Of a stretch of 64,000 nucleotides of DNA, positions 27,120 to 35,492 are shown piece after piece. Within the stretch, counting starts at the first letter, position 1. The number at the start of each line of letters is the position of its first letter. The stretch is from Sphingobium sp. B2D3C (GTDB lineage Bacteria; Pseudomonadota; Alphaproteobacteria; Sphingomonadales; Sphingomonadaceae), in contig NZ_JAOQOK010000001.1 of assembly GCF_025961835.1 (NCBI RefSeq), forward strand, positions 2,976,001-3,040,000. Direction: 5' to 3'. A program made the position numbers and the translations under genes. Under the pieces are notes generated by a model that searched no databases, was not told the origin of the DNA, and saw nothing but the letters and a program-made list of their open reading frames with translations.

Positions 27120-27445
27120 ACTCCTCTGACTTCGGCCGGAAGAGCAAATTCTCGAAAATATTTGTGCGAGTTCGGCCTGCGGAAGGCACGGATCGATTTC
27201 GCCTCCATTGACCGCTCTAGGTGCATGAATTCGCAACTTTTGCGGGAGCGGGAAGACCACTGACCGGCCTTAGAGCTGAGCCGATTTCCGGAGGCTGGTA
27301 TGGTGCATCGAAACCGACCCAAAAAGTGCGCGGGCGAGGCGGGGGGAAAAGCGCGTTTCGCAGGGGGCCGGCGCGTAGAGGCGTTTGTCGGGCTGCGGAT
27401 CGATGCTAGTCATGCGATCAGCGCTGGCGTTTGATGGAGGCCGCC

Positions 27446-28039
27446 ATCTGCAATCACTTCCGGGCCGACCCCTCCAAGCTCTCGACATGGGCAGAGTATA
27501 TCGGCGCCCACCTTCCCGAGACTGAGCTGCAAGCAGCATCCGAGGATATCTGGCCCCGCAAGCCCGCCATCGTGGCGCGCAGTAGTGAAGGGCAAACCAT
27601 CGTTGATCAGATGATGTGGGGCGTCCCGCGAAAGATGCCCGGCAAGCGCCCCGGCACGACGATCACCAAGCACATCACCAACGTCCGCAATCTCGATAGT
27701 CCGTTCTGGCGATCAATGATCGCCGCGCCGGCGCAGCGTTGCCTTGTGCCCTTCACGCAGTTTGCCGAGCCGAAGATCGGCCAAGGGCGTGAGGAGTGGT
27801 GGTTCACGATCAATCAGCAGCCGGTGTCATGCTTCGCCGGGATCTGGCGTCCGAGCGAGGCCGGGATCGTCTTTGCGTTCCTGACCTGCGAACCCAACCC
27901 ACTCGTCGCCCCGCTTCACCCGAAGGCCATGCCGGTCATTCTCCATCCCGAGGACTATCAGGTTTGGCTGACAGGTGATCTGGATACGGCTCGCGCTCTC
28001 GCACAGCCCTTTCCCAGCCAACTTATGGCAGTCGCCTGA
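27446..28039 (+). CDS. SRAP (YedK/HMCES-type) peptidase with non-ATG start
   Basis: 197 aa if initiated at ATC 27446. SRAP proteins crosslink to abasic sites in single-stranded DNA through Cys2, exposed when Met1 is removed. Here TGC (27449-27451) is preceded by ATC, with GGAGG (27436-27440) at 5-nt spacing, so initiation at AUC is the natural reading. The in-frame ATG at 27434 has no ribosome binding site and would bury Cys at position 6. The other active-site segments are intact: TNVRNL (Asn), PFTQFAEP (Glu) and LHPKAMPVIL (His). Probable role in abasic-site repair or protection of phage ssDNA intermediates. No LexA box was found upstream. Confidence 0.85.
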   Translation: MCNHFRADPSKLSTWAEYIGAHLPETELQAASEDIWPRKPAIVARSSEGQTIVDQMMWGVPRKMPGKRPGTTITKHITNVRNLDSPFWRSMIAAPAQRCLVPFTQFAEPKIGQGREEWWFTINQQPVSCFAGIWRPSEAGIVFAFLTCEPNPLVAPLHPKAMPVILHPEDYQVWLTGDLDTARALAQPFPSQLMAVA

Positions 28040-28042
28040 ACG

Positions 28043-28366
28043 TCAGGTGCGGTATCTCCGCAGAGCTTTCTTCCAGACCACCTTATCTGGAAGCGGGAGC
28101 AGGATCGTCTCCCTGTCCTGGCTCGTTTCGATCAGCATTGGCCGCACGCGCCTACCGAGAGCAGCCGAGCATCGCCGGCAATAAAATCTCATCCGGGCCT
28201 CGCAAAACGTGTCGTTCCAATGGCGTTGCTGAAACCACCACCATAGCCCGTGCGGATCAAAGGGCGCGGCATGTCCGCATCGGCACACCACGCGCACGGC
28301 GTTGTGCCATGCTGCCGCTTCGAAAATACACGTCGCGACCCTTATGTCGCCAACATAGCGGGCCAC
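28043..28366 (-). CDS. Zinc-ribbon-like protein of unknown function
   Basis: 107 aa from GTG 28366, one base after the stop of the SOS-box gene. CxC at VVCRCGHAAPFDP and a CRRC pair at RFYCRRCSAALG form a plausible zinc ribbon separated by about 35 residues (WWWFQQRHW between them). A basic C-terminus (KKALRRYR) suggests nucleic-acid binding. Co-transcribed with the preceding 54-aa gene from the LexA-controlled promoter. Function unknown. Confidence 0.6.
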   Translation of the reverse strand: MARYVGDIRVATCIFEAAAWHNAVRVVCRCGHAAPFDPHGLWWWFQQRHWNDTFCEARMRFYCRRCSAALGRRVRPMLIETSQDRETILLPLPDKVVWKKALRRYRT

Positions 28367-28367
28367 T

Positions 28368-28532
28368 TCATCGCGCAGTGTTCAGCAGCTTCGCGCATGC
28401 GAGCGCACCAAACATAAAAGGTCCCTCGTCTCGCGCGCCTGCGCGGATCTCTTCCAAAAACTGGCGGTTACCGTGGCCGCGCTCTTCCAGCGCCTTCGCG
28501 ACGGCGTCGCGAATGTCGTCAATTCGGTCCAT
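28368..28532 (-). CDS. LexA-controlled small protein (54 aa), candidate SOS antirepressor
   Basis: Starts MDRIDDIRDAVAKALEERGH, a predicted amphipathic helix, and ends GPFMFGALACAKLLNTAR. ATG 28532 has AGGAGA at 8-nt spacing; an ATG six bases earlier is too close to it. The promoter overlaps a perfect LexA box. Small size, SOS control and a prophage repressor lacking a cleavable peptidase domain make an antirepressor role (like Tum of coliphage 186) attractive, but there is no sequence evidence for repressor binding. Confidence 0.6.
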   Translation of the reverse strand: MDRIDDIRDAVAKALEERGHGNRQFLEEIRAGARDEGPFMFGALACAKLLNTAR

Positions 28533-28552
28533 GTGCATGTTCTCCTGATAGA

Positions 28553-28585
28553 GAACATATGTGGAACACGGTGCGATTCGGTCAA
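28553..28585 (-). promoter_or_regulatory. LexA (SOS) box over a promoter
   Basis: GTTCCACATATGTTC on the minus strand (28553-28567) fits the alphaproteobacterial GTTC-N7-GTTC consensus exactly. The -35 TTGACC (28580-28585) and, after 17 nt, the -10 ACATAT (28557-28562) place the box over the -10. A second dyad, GTTCTC-N6-GAGAAC (about 28540-28557), overlaps the ribosome binding site. Confidence 0.8.
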
Positions 28586-28700
28586 TGGAAGAATCTCGGG
28601 AAACTTGGCTGACGCGACGAACTGTCGTAAAAGCAGAATTGCAGGCGCCGACTCTGTCGGCTCTGCTTGGCGGTGCCCATCCCCCCCGGATACAACCGCC

Positions 28701-28733
28701 AAGAAAGAGGGGCGTCGCTCTGCGGCGCCCCTC
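28701..28733 (-). terminator. Terminator after the portal gene
   Basis: 12-bp stem (28707-28718 / 28722-28733, GAGGGGCG core, one G-T pair) with a 3-nt loop. On the minus strand it is followed by TTTCTT, ending the terminase-portal operon. Confidence 0.8.
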
Positions 28734-28763
28734 CATTCTTATCTCGGTGCTGAGATATGCCAA

Positions 28764-29786
28764 TCACATATCGCGTGGCCGGAACCGCACGACCTCAGCC
28801 CCGACCGCCTCATTCAAATCGAGAAACACCGACTGCAGAGGCGCCAGCTCCAGCTCAAAAAAGGCGTCCGTCGCCTTCGTCACATCGCCAAAGCCACCCG
28901 CGTTCGCCGGTACAATGCCAAGCAATTGCGGCGGCACCCGGTGCGCGGCCAGCACGTCATCGCGCGTGGTGTTCTTGATGCCGAGGAATTCATCGCTCGC
29001 GCCCATCTGGGCGATCGGCAGCAGCTTGATCCCGTTCTCTTTCCCGTTGGGCGAGTGAACGAACAGATTGCGGAAGTTGCCCGGCCCACGCGATCGCTTG
29101 AGCGCATCGCGCATCTTGTCCACGTCCCCCTCGGCAAATTCGCCGGTCGCATACATGATATAGCCCGCATGGCTCCCGTTTTCATAATAGCGGCGGCGAA
29201 ACAGGGTGGCATTCTCGTTGAGCAGGGCTGACTGCAGGGCCGATATATATTCCGGCACGCCATAGATCTCCTGATTGAGATCTGGCGCGAGGAGCTGGTG
29301 GACGGTGCCGAGGGGGAATTGCTCCTCATTCCTGAACCCCGGCACCCACCAGAAGGCGCCCGGCACGACGCCCCGCCGAGTATATTTGGCGAGCGGATGA
29401 TCGAGGCGCAGCAGATCGCCCAGGCGGTTGCGGATCTCCTGCGCATAAGCGTTACCGAGCACGAGATAATCGAGCACCATGCCGGCGAACACCTTGCGGC
29501 TCAGCCAGCGTGTTGGCTCGAGGCTGGCAGCCAGCATGTTGCGCTTGAGCATGATCGCGCTCGAGTGATGCGGCGAGGCTCGAAACGCACGGGAAAGGCC
29601 GTTGAGCGAGATCGGCGGCTCATACCAGCGGCCATTGTGCCCGCACTCCATCATATCGAGCATGGTAGCGCGGCTCAGCACCGGCTCGGGATCGCCGAAG
29701 CTGAAGGCTTGCACCTCGCCGACGGTGGCCGGCATAGCGGTGGACAGGGCACGTGCAGTCTGGCGGCGGGACCGGCGCTTGCTCAT
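28764..29786 (-). CDS. Q: Phage portal protein (P2 gpQ, PBSX family)
   Basis: 340 aa, normal length for gpQ. EPPISLNGLSRAFRASPHHSSAIMLKRNML, the WLSRKVFAGMVLDYLVLGNAY segment and the HSPNGKENGIKLLPIAQMGASDEFLGIKNTTRDDVLAAHRVPPQLLGI stretch are typical of PBSX-type portals. Forms the dodecameric ring at the packaging vertex. The start overlaps the terminase stop by 4 nt, as with P2 P-Q. Confidence 0.96.
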   Translation of the reverse strand: MSKRRSRRQTARALSTAMPATVGEVQAFSFGDPEPVLSRATMLDMMECGHNGRWYEPPISLNGLSRAFRASPHHSSAIMLKRNMLAASLEPTRWLSRKVFAGMVLDYLVLGNAYAQEIRNRLGDLLRLDHPLAKYTRRGVVPGAFWWVPGFRNEEQFPLGTVHQLLAPDLNQEIYGVPEYISALQSALLNENATLFRRRYYENGSHAGYIMYATGEFAEGDVDKMRDALKRSRGPGNFRNLFVHSPNGKENGIKLLPIAQMGASDEFLGIKNTTRDDVLAAHRVPPQLLGIVPANAGGFGDVTKATDAFFELELAPLQSVFLDLNEAVGAEVVRFRPRDM

Positions 29787-31642
29787 TCGATTATCTCCAT
29801 TGTGCCCTTGGGCTTTTCCTTGCCGTCGAGCGGCTCATTCATGAGGATGTGCATCGTGGCCCAGGCGAGATCCGCGTGGCCGTCATTGCCGCCGCGCCCG
29901 GCCTTGAACGTCATGCTGCGCCCGCTGGCGGTGAGGGTCTTTTTCACCGAGACGAATGATGAAACGAGATCGAGCATGGAAGCATCGAACGCGAGCCGGC
30001 CCCGGCGCACGACATTCTGCGCCTTCATCACCATCTGGGCTTTCAGCTCGAGCGAATATTCGATCTTCGCGACCGTGCAGCCGGGCATGGCACCCACCTT
30101 GGCAAGGAGCTGATAGACGCCCGCGCCCACGCCCTTGGCGTCAACCCCGAGATAGGTGCAGTTATATCGGCTGAGCATCACCTTGATGAAATCGGCCTGC
30201 TGCTCGAAATCGAGACCGCGCAGCTGGTGGCGCTCGAGGATCCTGAAAGGCTCGCCTTCTTTTTCCGGCGGCGCCGCGATCACCAGAGCGGCATTGTCGC
30301 CGTCCTCGCTCTCCTGCGGATCATAGCCCGCCCACACCCGCCGATTGCCATAAGGGCGCAGAGCGTCGGGATCGAAGTCGCGCCACTCCACCAAGCTGTC
30401 ACAGCCGCAAGCGATCAGATCGTTGAAGCGGAAGGCCGACAGACTGTCATCGACGAACTCGCACAGGAACAGATTGGCGAACTCGTCGGGTGCATATTCG
30501 TCCTGCAGTTCCTCGATGTCGAACAGATCACAGCCGCCGGCTTCGGCATCGCGGATGTTGACGATGTGGCGCCACACCCGATCCGGCCCAACCGAGCCGA
30601 TCGCCAGCGCTGCATGGCTCACATCGATCTCGATCCGATCAGCCTTCTTGCGCCGCTTGTTCCGGCGCTCGCCAGTCCAGTAGGGATAGGCCGGATGCGC
30701 CACGCTCGATGGCGTCGAGAAGTAGGTTTTGCGCCATTTCTTGTGCGTCGCCATGCCCGAGGCGACCTTGTTCAAGTCCTCGAATGAGTGGACCCAAAAG
30801 AACTCATCGAAATAGAAATTGCCGTGGCGGCCCTGCGCGGTGCGGAAATTGGTGCCCAGATAATGCAGCTCGGCCGCCGCTTCCTCCGCCGGGCGCAGAT
30901 CCGACGTGATCAGCATCGGATCGCCGGTCAGCGCCACGCCGACCAGCTTGGCAAAGCTCACGATATAGCTGCGGAACTGGTGGGCCTGCGCCTTGGAAGC
31001 CGAGAGGAAGATTTGATTTCGGCCCGTCTCGATCGCATCGATCAGCGCCTCGAAAGCGAAATAATAGGTCGCGCCGATCTGGCGGGACTTGAGGATCATG
31101 CGCGTGCGCTGATCCTTCGCCTCCCACCATTGCGCCTGATAGTCGTAAAGCCCTTCGAGGAAGATCCGCTTCAGCTCGGCGGCCTGCTCTTCCGTGAAGT
31201 GGTTCTTCTTCGCCTTCTTGCGCGGCCCGGCATTGCGATTGGCGACCTTCTCATTGAGATCGCCCTCATGCCCGCCCTCGGCCTGATAGCGGCGCACGCG
31301 CGCCATGGCGGTGATCGAGCGCGATAACGCGTCCAGCTCGGCGAGATCCGCGTTGGTCTTCTTCTCCTTGGCGACCAGCACCATGAACCGGCATTCGAGG
31401 CTGTCCTCGATCTTGCTGATCGAGGGCGCATCGTCCCAGCGATCGCGCTGTTTCCAGCTTTCGATCGTCGCGCGCGGGATCGCGCTGCCCTTGTCGTTGA
31501 CGATGCCATGCAGCGCGAATTCATCCGCGATCTGAGCGACGCCCCAGCCACGCCAATAGAGGCTGCGCGCATGCCGGCGCGGATCGAACTGCCAGAAGCT
31601 GGGCGGCCCTGCTGGGGCGGTGAGAGGCTGGGCAACGGTCAT
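29783..31642 (-). CDS. P: Terminase large subunit, ATPase (P2 gpP)
   Basis: 619 aa. The N-terminal HTH-like segment (ARSLYWRGWGVAQIADEF) recognises DNA; the Walker-A-equivalent MILKSRQIGATYYFAFEAL lies near 180-200; an AGYDPQESEDGDNAALVIAAPP segment begins the C-terminal nuclease-like fold. Pumps DNA into the prohead, with the small endonuclease subunit M encoded in the diverging operon. Diverges from O across a 147-bp gap holding the shared palindrome. Confidence 0.96.
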   Translation of the reverse strand: MTVAQPLTAPAGPPSFWQFDPRRHARSLYWRGWGVAQIADEFALHGIVNDKGSAIPRATIESWKQRDRWDDAPSISKIEDSLECRFMVLVAKEKKTNADLAELDALSRSITAMARVRRYQAEGGHEGDLNEKVANRNAGPRKKAKKNHFTEEQAAELKRIFLEGLYDYQAQWWEAKDQRTRMILKSRQIGATYYFAFEALIDAIETGRNQIFLSASKAQAHQFRSYIVSFAKLVGVALTGDPMLITSDLRPAEEAAAELHYLGTNFRTAQGRHGNFYFDEFFWVHSFEDLNKVASGMATHKKWRKTYFSTPSSVAHPAYPYWTGERRNKRRKKADRIEIDVSHAALAIGSVGPDRVWRHIVNIRDAEAGGCDLFDIEELQDEYAPDEFANLFLCEFVDDSLSAFRFNDLIACGCDSLVEWRDFDPDALRPYGNRRVWAGYDPQESEDGDNAALVIAAPPEKEGEPFRILERHQLRGLDFEQQADFIKVMLSRYNCTYLGVDAKGVGAGVYQLLAKVGAMPGCTVAKIEYSLELKAQMVMKAQNVVRRGRLAFDASMLDLVSSFVSVKKTLTASGRSMTFKAGRGGNDGHADLAWATMHILMNEPLDGKEKPKGTMEIIE

Positions 31643-31684
31643 CGCGCCTGACCATGCCGTCCGCGCCGATCAGATCACGGTTCT

Positions 31685-31713
31685 CCATCGGGTGAGAAGC
31701 TCTCGCCCGATGG
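31685..31713. promoter_or_regulatory. Late-operon palindrome 1 (between P and O)
   Basis: CCATCGGGTGAGA / AGC / TCTCGCCCGATGG: 13-bp arms with one G-T. Two near-identical copies precede J (39391) and V (43951). It lies 43 bp before the P start and 77 bp before the O start, so it can serve both divergent late operons. Probable site for the Ogr-like activator; an RNA-hairpin role is the alternative. Confidence 0.65.
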
Positions 31714-31789
31714 ACTGGCTTGAGGATCACGCCCCGTCCGGCCCTTCTGGCGCCAGCACCGCCGATCCAAAGCAAGGGAACCCGCCCCC

Positions 31790-32605
31790 ATGGCCAAGAG
31801 CAAGTTTTTCCGCATCGCCGTTGAAGGTGAAACCGTCGACGGCCGCGTGATCCAGCGCGAATGGCTCGAACAGATGGCCGCCAGCTACGATCCCAAGACG
31901 TACACGGCGCGGATCAACTGCGAGCACATCGCCGGCTACAGCCCGGATAAGCCATTCAACGCCTATGGAACCATTCTCGCCCTGCGGACGGCCGAGGTTG
32001 AGCTGCAGATCAATGGCCAGACCGTCAAGAAGCTGGCGCTCGAAGGCGAGATCGAGGCGAACGACCAGCTGCTCGCGATCAACAAGGCCGGCCAGAAGCT
32101 GTTCACCAGCTGTGAAATCCACCCCAACTTCGCGGACAGCGGCAAGGCCTATCTGGTCGGCCTGGCTGTTACCGATCAGCCGGCATCGCTGGGCACCGAA
32201 CCGCTCAAATTTGCGGCCATGACACGCCCCAACCTGTTCACCAACGCGCTTGAGACATCGCTCGAGCTGACGGCCGAGCCGATCGAGCCTGCCGGCATCG
32301 CCGAGGCGATCAAATCCGGCTTCGCCGGCGTAGCGGCCCTGTTCACGCGCTCGGAAGAGAAGCCGAAGGAAGAGCCGGCACCCAAGCAGCAGCCGGCGAA
32401 CGACAACAGCTTCGATGTGAAGGCTTTCGCCAGTGCCATTGGTGATCAGGTCGCGGCCGCCGTGAAGCCGGCCAATGATGCGATCGCGGCGATCAATGCG
32501 CGCTTCGACGTACTCGATGCGAAGCTCGCCAAGACGGAGCAGCCCGGCACTTTCACGCGCACGCCCGCGACCGGCGGCAGCGGCGCGGTGGTCACGGATT
32601 GCTGA
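31790..32605 (+). CDS. O: Capsid scaffolding protein/protease (P2 gpO)
   Basis: 271 aa. The N-terminal serine-protease part has INCEHIAGYSPDKPFNAYG (catalytic His in EHIAGY) and the KLFTSCEIHPNFADSGKAYLVGLAVTDQPASLGTEPL block with the Ser region. The C-terminal half is a helical scaffold rich in Glu/Lys/Ala ending in a coiled-coil-like IAAINARFDVLDAKLAK. Directs prohead assembly and processes capsid proteins. First gene of the O-to-S operon. Confidence 0.95.
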   Translation: MAKSKFFRIAVEGETVDGRVIQREWLEQMAASYDPKTYTARINCEHIAGYSPDKPFNAYGTILALRTAEVELQINGQTVKKLALEGEIEANDQLLAINKAGQKLFTSCEIHPNFADSGKAYLVGLAVTDQPASLGTEPLKFAAMTRPNLFTNALETSLELTAEPIEPAGIAEAIKSGFAGVAALFTRSEEKPKEEPAPKQQPANDNSFDVKAFASAIGDQVAAAVKPANDAIAAINARFDVLDAKLAKTEQPGTFTRTPATGGSGAVVTDC

Positions 32606-32653
32606 TCACACGCCCCGCTACCCCTCCCGCACCCGCCCCACTGGAGCCTGACC

Positions 32654-33736
32654 ATGCGTAACGAAACCCGCCTCCTGTTTGCCGCCTATGTGAGCCAGAT
32701 CGCACTCATCAATGGCGTGGCATCCGCAGAAACCAAATTCACCGTCGCGCCTGTTGTCGAGCAGAAGCTCGAAGAGAAGATCAAGGAGTCGAGCGATTTC
32801 CTTGGCATGATCAACATCCAGCCAGTCGTGCAGCAGAGCGGCAACAAAGTCGGCGTCGGCGTCACCCGCCCGCTCGCAGGCCGTACCAACACCGCCGGTG
32901 GCAACCGCCGCACGCCCACCGATCCCACGGACACCTCGGATGAAGGCGGCTATTTCTGTCGCCAGACCAATTACGATCATGCGATTCCTTATGCCAAGCT
33001 GGACGCATGGCGCCACAAGCCGGAATTCCAGACCCTCCTGCGCGACGTGATCATCAAGCAGCAGGGCCGGGACCGGATCATGATCGGTTTCAACGGCACG
33101 TCCGCCGCCGCAACTACCAACCGCGCTGACAACCCGCTGCTGCAGGATGTCAACGAGGGCTGGCTGCATAAGATCCGCACCAAGGCGCCCTCGCGTCATC
33201 TTGAGGACGGTGCGCTGACCTCGGGCGGCACGAAGGCCATCTACGTCGCCGCCGGCGTCGAAGTCGTAAACGGTGCCGGCACCAATACGGACACCGCGAA
33301 GGCCGATTACGCCAATCTCGATGCGCTCGCCTTCGATGCGCTGGATCTGCTCGACCCCTGGCACCGGGGCGATACCGATCTGGTGGTCATCGTTGGCTGG
33401 CAGCTGGTGAAGGACAAATATCTGAACCTGCTGCAGGCGGCGGGCGATACGGCCACCGAACGCGAGGCCGCCCATCGCATCCTCACCTTGCCCAAGCAGC
33501 TCGCCGGCAAGCGCGCGATCATCGTCCCCTTCTTCCCGGAGACGAGCCTGCTGGTCACCAGCCTCGATAACCTGTCGATCTACTGGCAGGAGGAGACGCG
33601 CCGACGCCACATCAGGGACGAGCCGGCCCTCGACCAGATCGAGAATTACGAGAGCGTCAATGAGGATTTCGTGGTCGAGGATTACGGCCGCTGCGCCCTC
33701 TTTGAGAACATCGTGATGGGCGCCAAGCCGGACTGA
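32654..33736 (+). CDS. N: Major capsid protein (P2 gpN)
   Basis: 360 aa, matching P2 gpN (357). Landmarks: MRNETRLLFAAYVSQIALING, FTVAPVVEQKLEEKIKESSDFLGMINIQPV near the cleavage region, LDAWRHKPEFQTLLRDVIIKQQGRDRIMIGFNG, and the C-terminal IENYESVNEDFVVEDYGRCALFENI. Shell subunit of the T=4/T=7 head. Confidence 0.97.
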   Translation: MRNETRLLFAAYVSQIALINGVASAETKFTVAPVVEQKLEEKIKESSDFLGMINIQPVVQQSGNKVGVGVTRPLAGRTNTAGGNRRTPTDPTDTSDEGGYFCRQTNYDHAIPYAKLDAWRHKPEFQTLLRDVIIKQQGRDRIMIGFNGTSAAATTNRADNPLLQDVNEGWLHKIRTKAPSRHLEDGALTSGGTKAIYVAAGVEVVNGAGTNTDTAKADYANLDALAFDALDLLDPWHRGDTDLVVIVGWQLVKDKYLNLLQAAGDTATEREAAHRILTLPKQLAGKRAIIVPFFPETSLLVTSLDNLSIYWQEETRRRHIRDEPALDQIENYESVNEDFVVEDYGRCALFENIVMGAKPD

Positions 33737-33786
33737 TCCGCCGGCGCCCTTTCCCCGTATTCGCTCCAACTGACAGGACACGCACC

Positions 33787-34581
33787 ATGAGCCTCGCTCG
33801 CCGCCACAGGGATCGCATCCTTGCTGCACAGACCGCTGCGTCCGCTCCCAATGTTGGAGCGGCCACCCCCGCCGCCGCACCTCTTCCGGCGGCGGGGGGA
33901 TCGCCCGCTGATCGCGCGGCCGCCCAAATCGCCATGCGCCTGACGCACGATCTGCGCCGCCTTCACGAGATCAAGGGCGTGGATCTCAAGATCGCCGCCA
34001 AGCGCGAAATGCTGCCTGAATATGCCGATTGGGTGAAAGGCCTGCTCGATGTCGATGCCGGCGTAGGGACGGGCGTTTCTGCCGAAGTTCTGCCCACTGT
34101 TATGGTCTGGCTGATCGACGTGGGCGCGTTTGATGGTGCGCTCGAGCTGGTGCCCTTCGTTCTGCGCCACAATGTGCAGATGCCGGCGCGCTACAACCGC
34201 GATGCCGCCACGATCGTGGTGGAAGAGATCGCGGAGGCGGCCCTCAAGGCGCACAATGCAGGCGCCCATTTCGATCTGGGCGTTCTGCTCCGCGTGGCCG
34301 AGCTGACAGACGCGATCGACATGCACGATCAGGCCCGCGCCAAGCTGCGCAAGGCCACCGGCGCGCAGCAGCTTTTCATTGCCGAGGACATGGAAGCCAA
34401 TGCCGAAAGCCGGGCGATGCTCGAGGCGGCGCTCGCGTCCCTCAAGGCCGCGCAGGCGCTCAATGACCGGATTGGGGTGAAGGATAAGATCAAGCGCGCC
34501 GAGAAGATGCTCGCGGCGCAGGACGCCGCTGCGGCGGCCACCACAAAGCAACCCAACCACGAAGACGGCTCAGCCGCCTGA
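33787..34581 (+). CDS. M: Terminase endonuclease subunit (P2 gpM)
   Basis: 264 aa. After an Ala/Pro-rich linker (RRHRDRILAAQTAA...), the domain LRRLHEIKGVDLKIAAKREMLPEYADWVKGLLD and VMVWLIDVGAFDGALELVPFVLRHNVQMP are typical of gpM. Cuts the cos site with gpP. Followed by a GC hairpin (34588-34608) without a T-tract, possibly an attenuator or RNA-processing site. Confidence 0.94.
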   Translation: MSLARRHRDRILAAQTAASAPNVGAATPAAAPLPAAGGSPADRAAAQIAMRLTHDLRRLHEIKGVDLKIAAKREMLPEYADWVKGLLDVDAGVGTGVSAEVLPTVMVWLIDVGAFDGALELVPFVLRHNVQMPARYNRDAATIVVEEIAEAALKAHNAGAHFDLGVLLRVAELTDAIDMHDQARAKLRKATGAQQLFIAEDMEANAESRAMLEAALASLKAAQALNDRIGVKDKIKRAEKMLAAQDAAAAATTKQPNHEDGSAA

Positions 34582-34700
34582 CAAGCTCGCCCCCGGCGCT
34601 CGGGGGCGGATCGCGCGAGGCGGGAGGTTTTTACAGCCGAAGGGCCGCCCTCTGTCCCGATCCTCACCCCCGTAAGCCGGAGAGCCGGAAAGGACGCCCG

Positions 34701-34790
34701 ATGCTGACGCGCAACGACTATCTGCTGCTCGCCTTAATCGGAATCATGCTTGGGGGAATGGCGCCCCTCGCGCGAGCGATCATGGCATGA
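34701..34790 (+). CDS. Very small membrane protein (29 aa)
   Basis: ATG 34701 with AAGGA about 7 nt upstream; one hydrophobic helix (YLLLALIGIMLGGMAPLA) behind MLTRND. Its stop overlaps the L start (ATGA, 34787-34790), so it is translationally coupled to the head-completion gene. Function unknown; the coupling and ribosome binding site argue that it is translated. Confidence 0.6.
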   Translation: MLTRNDYLLLALIGIMLGGMAPLARAIMA

Positions 34791-35266
34791 GCTTCGTCGC
34801 CAAGCCCCCGTCGCCTGAGAGCGGCCCACAGCCGACGGAAACCGTCATCGAGAATGACGGCTTTTTCCCCGCGATCGATCCGCGCGAGATCCGCGAGCTG
34901 GCACGCATCACATCCAGCATCACCGCGCCGCGCCTGCGCAGCGCCATTCTGGCCGCCATGGATGCGACGGAGATCGATCTGCGCGCGTGGGTGGCCGAGC
35001 AGACGGGGCAGGGGCACGCCACGCTGGCGGACGTTCCTGCGCCCCAGCTGGGTGGAGAAAGCCGCAACCTGATCCGCTATCGCCGCGTCATCGCTCTGCT
35101 CGCCAAGGCCGAGCTGATCGATCGACATCGCGACTTTGACACCACCGCCGCCGGCGCAAGCCAGGGCGATGAACTCGATGAGAGCGTGCGCGAGCTGCGC
35201 CGCGATGCCGCGCATGCGATCCGCGACATGCTGGGCCGCACGCGCACCACCGTGGATCTCATCTGA
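34787..35266 (+). CDS. L: Head completion/stabilisation protein (P2 gpL)
   Basis: 159 aa. ENDGFFPAIDPREIRELARITSSITAPRLRSAILAAM and the RYRRVIALLAKAELIDRHRDFDTTAAG stretch identify gpL, which caps the filled head. Overlaps the 29-aa gene by 4 nt and the tail X gene by 1 nt. Confidence 0.93.
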   Translation: MSFVAKPPSPESGPQPTETVIENDGFFPAIDPREIRELARITSSITAPRLRSAILAAMDATEIDLRAWVAEQTGQGHATLADVPAPQLGGESRNLIRYRRVIALLAKAELIDRHRDFDTTAAGASQGDELDESVRELRRDAAHAIRDMLGRTRTTVDLI

Positions 35267-35490
35267 TGGCCCGCATGCAGCCCCTCACGGCCCGGCAAGG
35301 CGACACCGTGGACGCACTGATCTGGCGCGAGGCTGGCCTTGGCTCCGGCTCGATCGGCGCGGTGCTCGATGCAAATCCGGGCCTCGCTGATCTCGGCCCC
35401 ATTCTCCCGCTCGGCACCGTCGTCATGGTGCCGATTTCCAAGGCGCCCGAGGCGACCCGCCAGCGCCCCCTCATCCAGCTCTGGGACTGA
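35266..35490 (+). CDS. X: Tail protein X (P2 gpX)
   Basis: 74 aa with a LysM-like fold: QPLTARQGDTVDALIWREAG at the start, VLDANPGLADLGPILPLGTVVMVP in the middle. Structural protein at the tail-baseplate junction. Starts on the last base of the L gene. Confidence 0.93.
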   Translation: MARMQPLTARQGDTVDALIWREAGLGSGSIGAVLDANPGLADLGPILPLGTVVMVPISKAPEATRQRPLIQLWD

Positions 35491-35492
35491 TC

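Noticed and set aside
26979..27263. 94-codon frame inside and beyond the inverted-repeat element
   Set aside because: Crosses the right terminal repeat, has no ribosome binding site and no recognisable features.
27250..27445. LexA box upstream of the SRAP gene
   Set aside because: No GTTC-N7-GTTC or GAAC-N7-GAAC found there, although SRAP genes are often SOS-linked.
31685..31713. Late palindromes read as Rho-independent terminators
   Set aside because: No T-tract on either side, located at operon starts rather than ends, and sequence-conserved in three places.
34588..34608. Terminator after M
   Set aside because: 8-bp GC hairpin but no following T-tract, and the late operon clearly continues; noted only as a possible attenuator.
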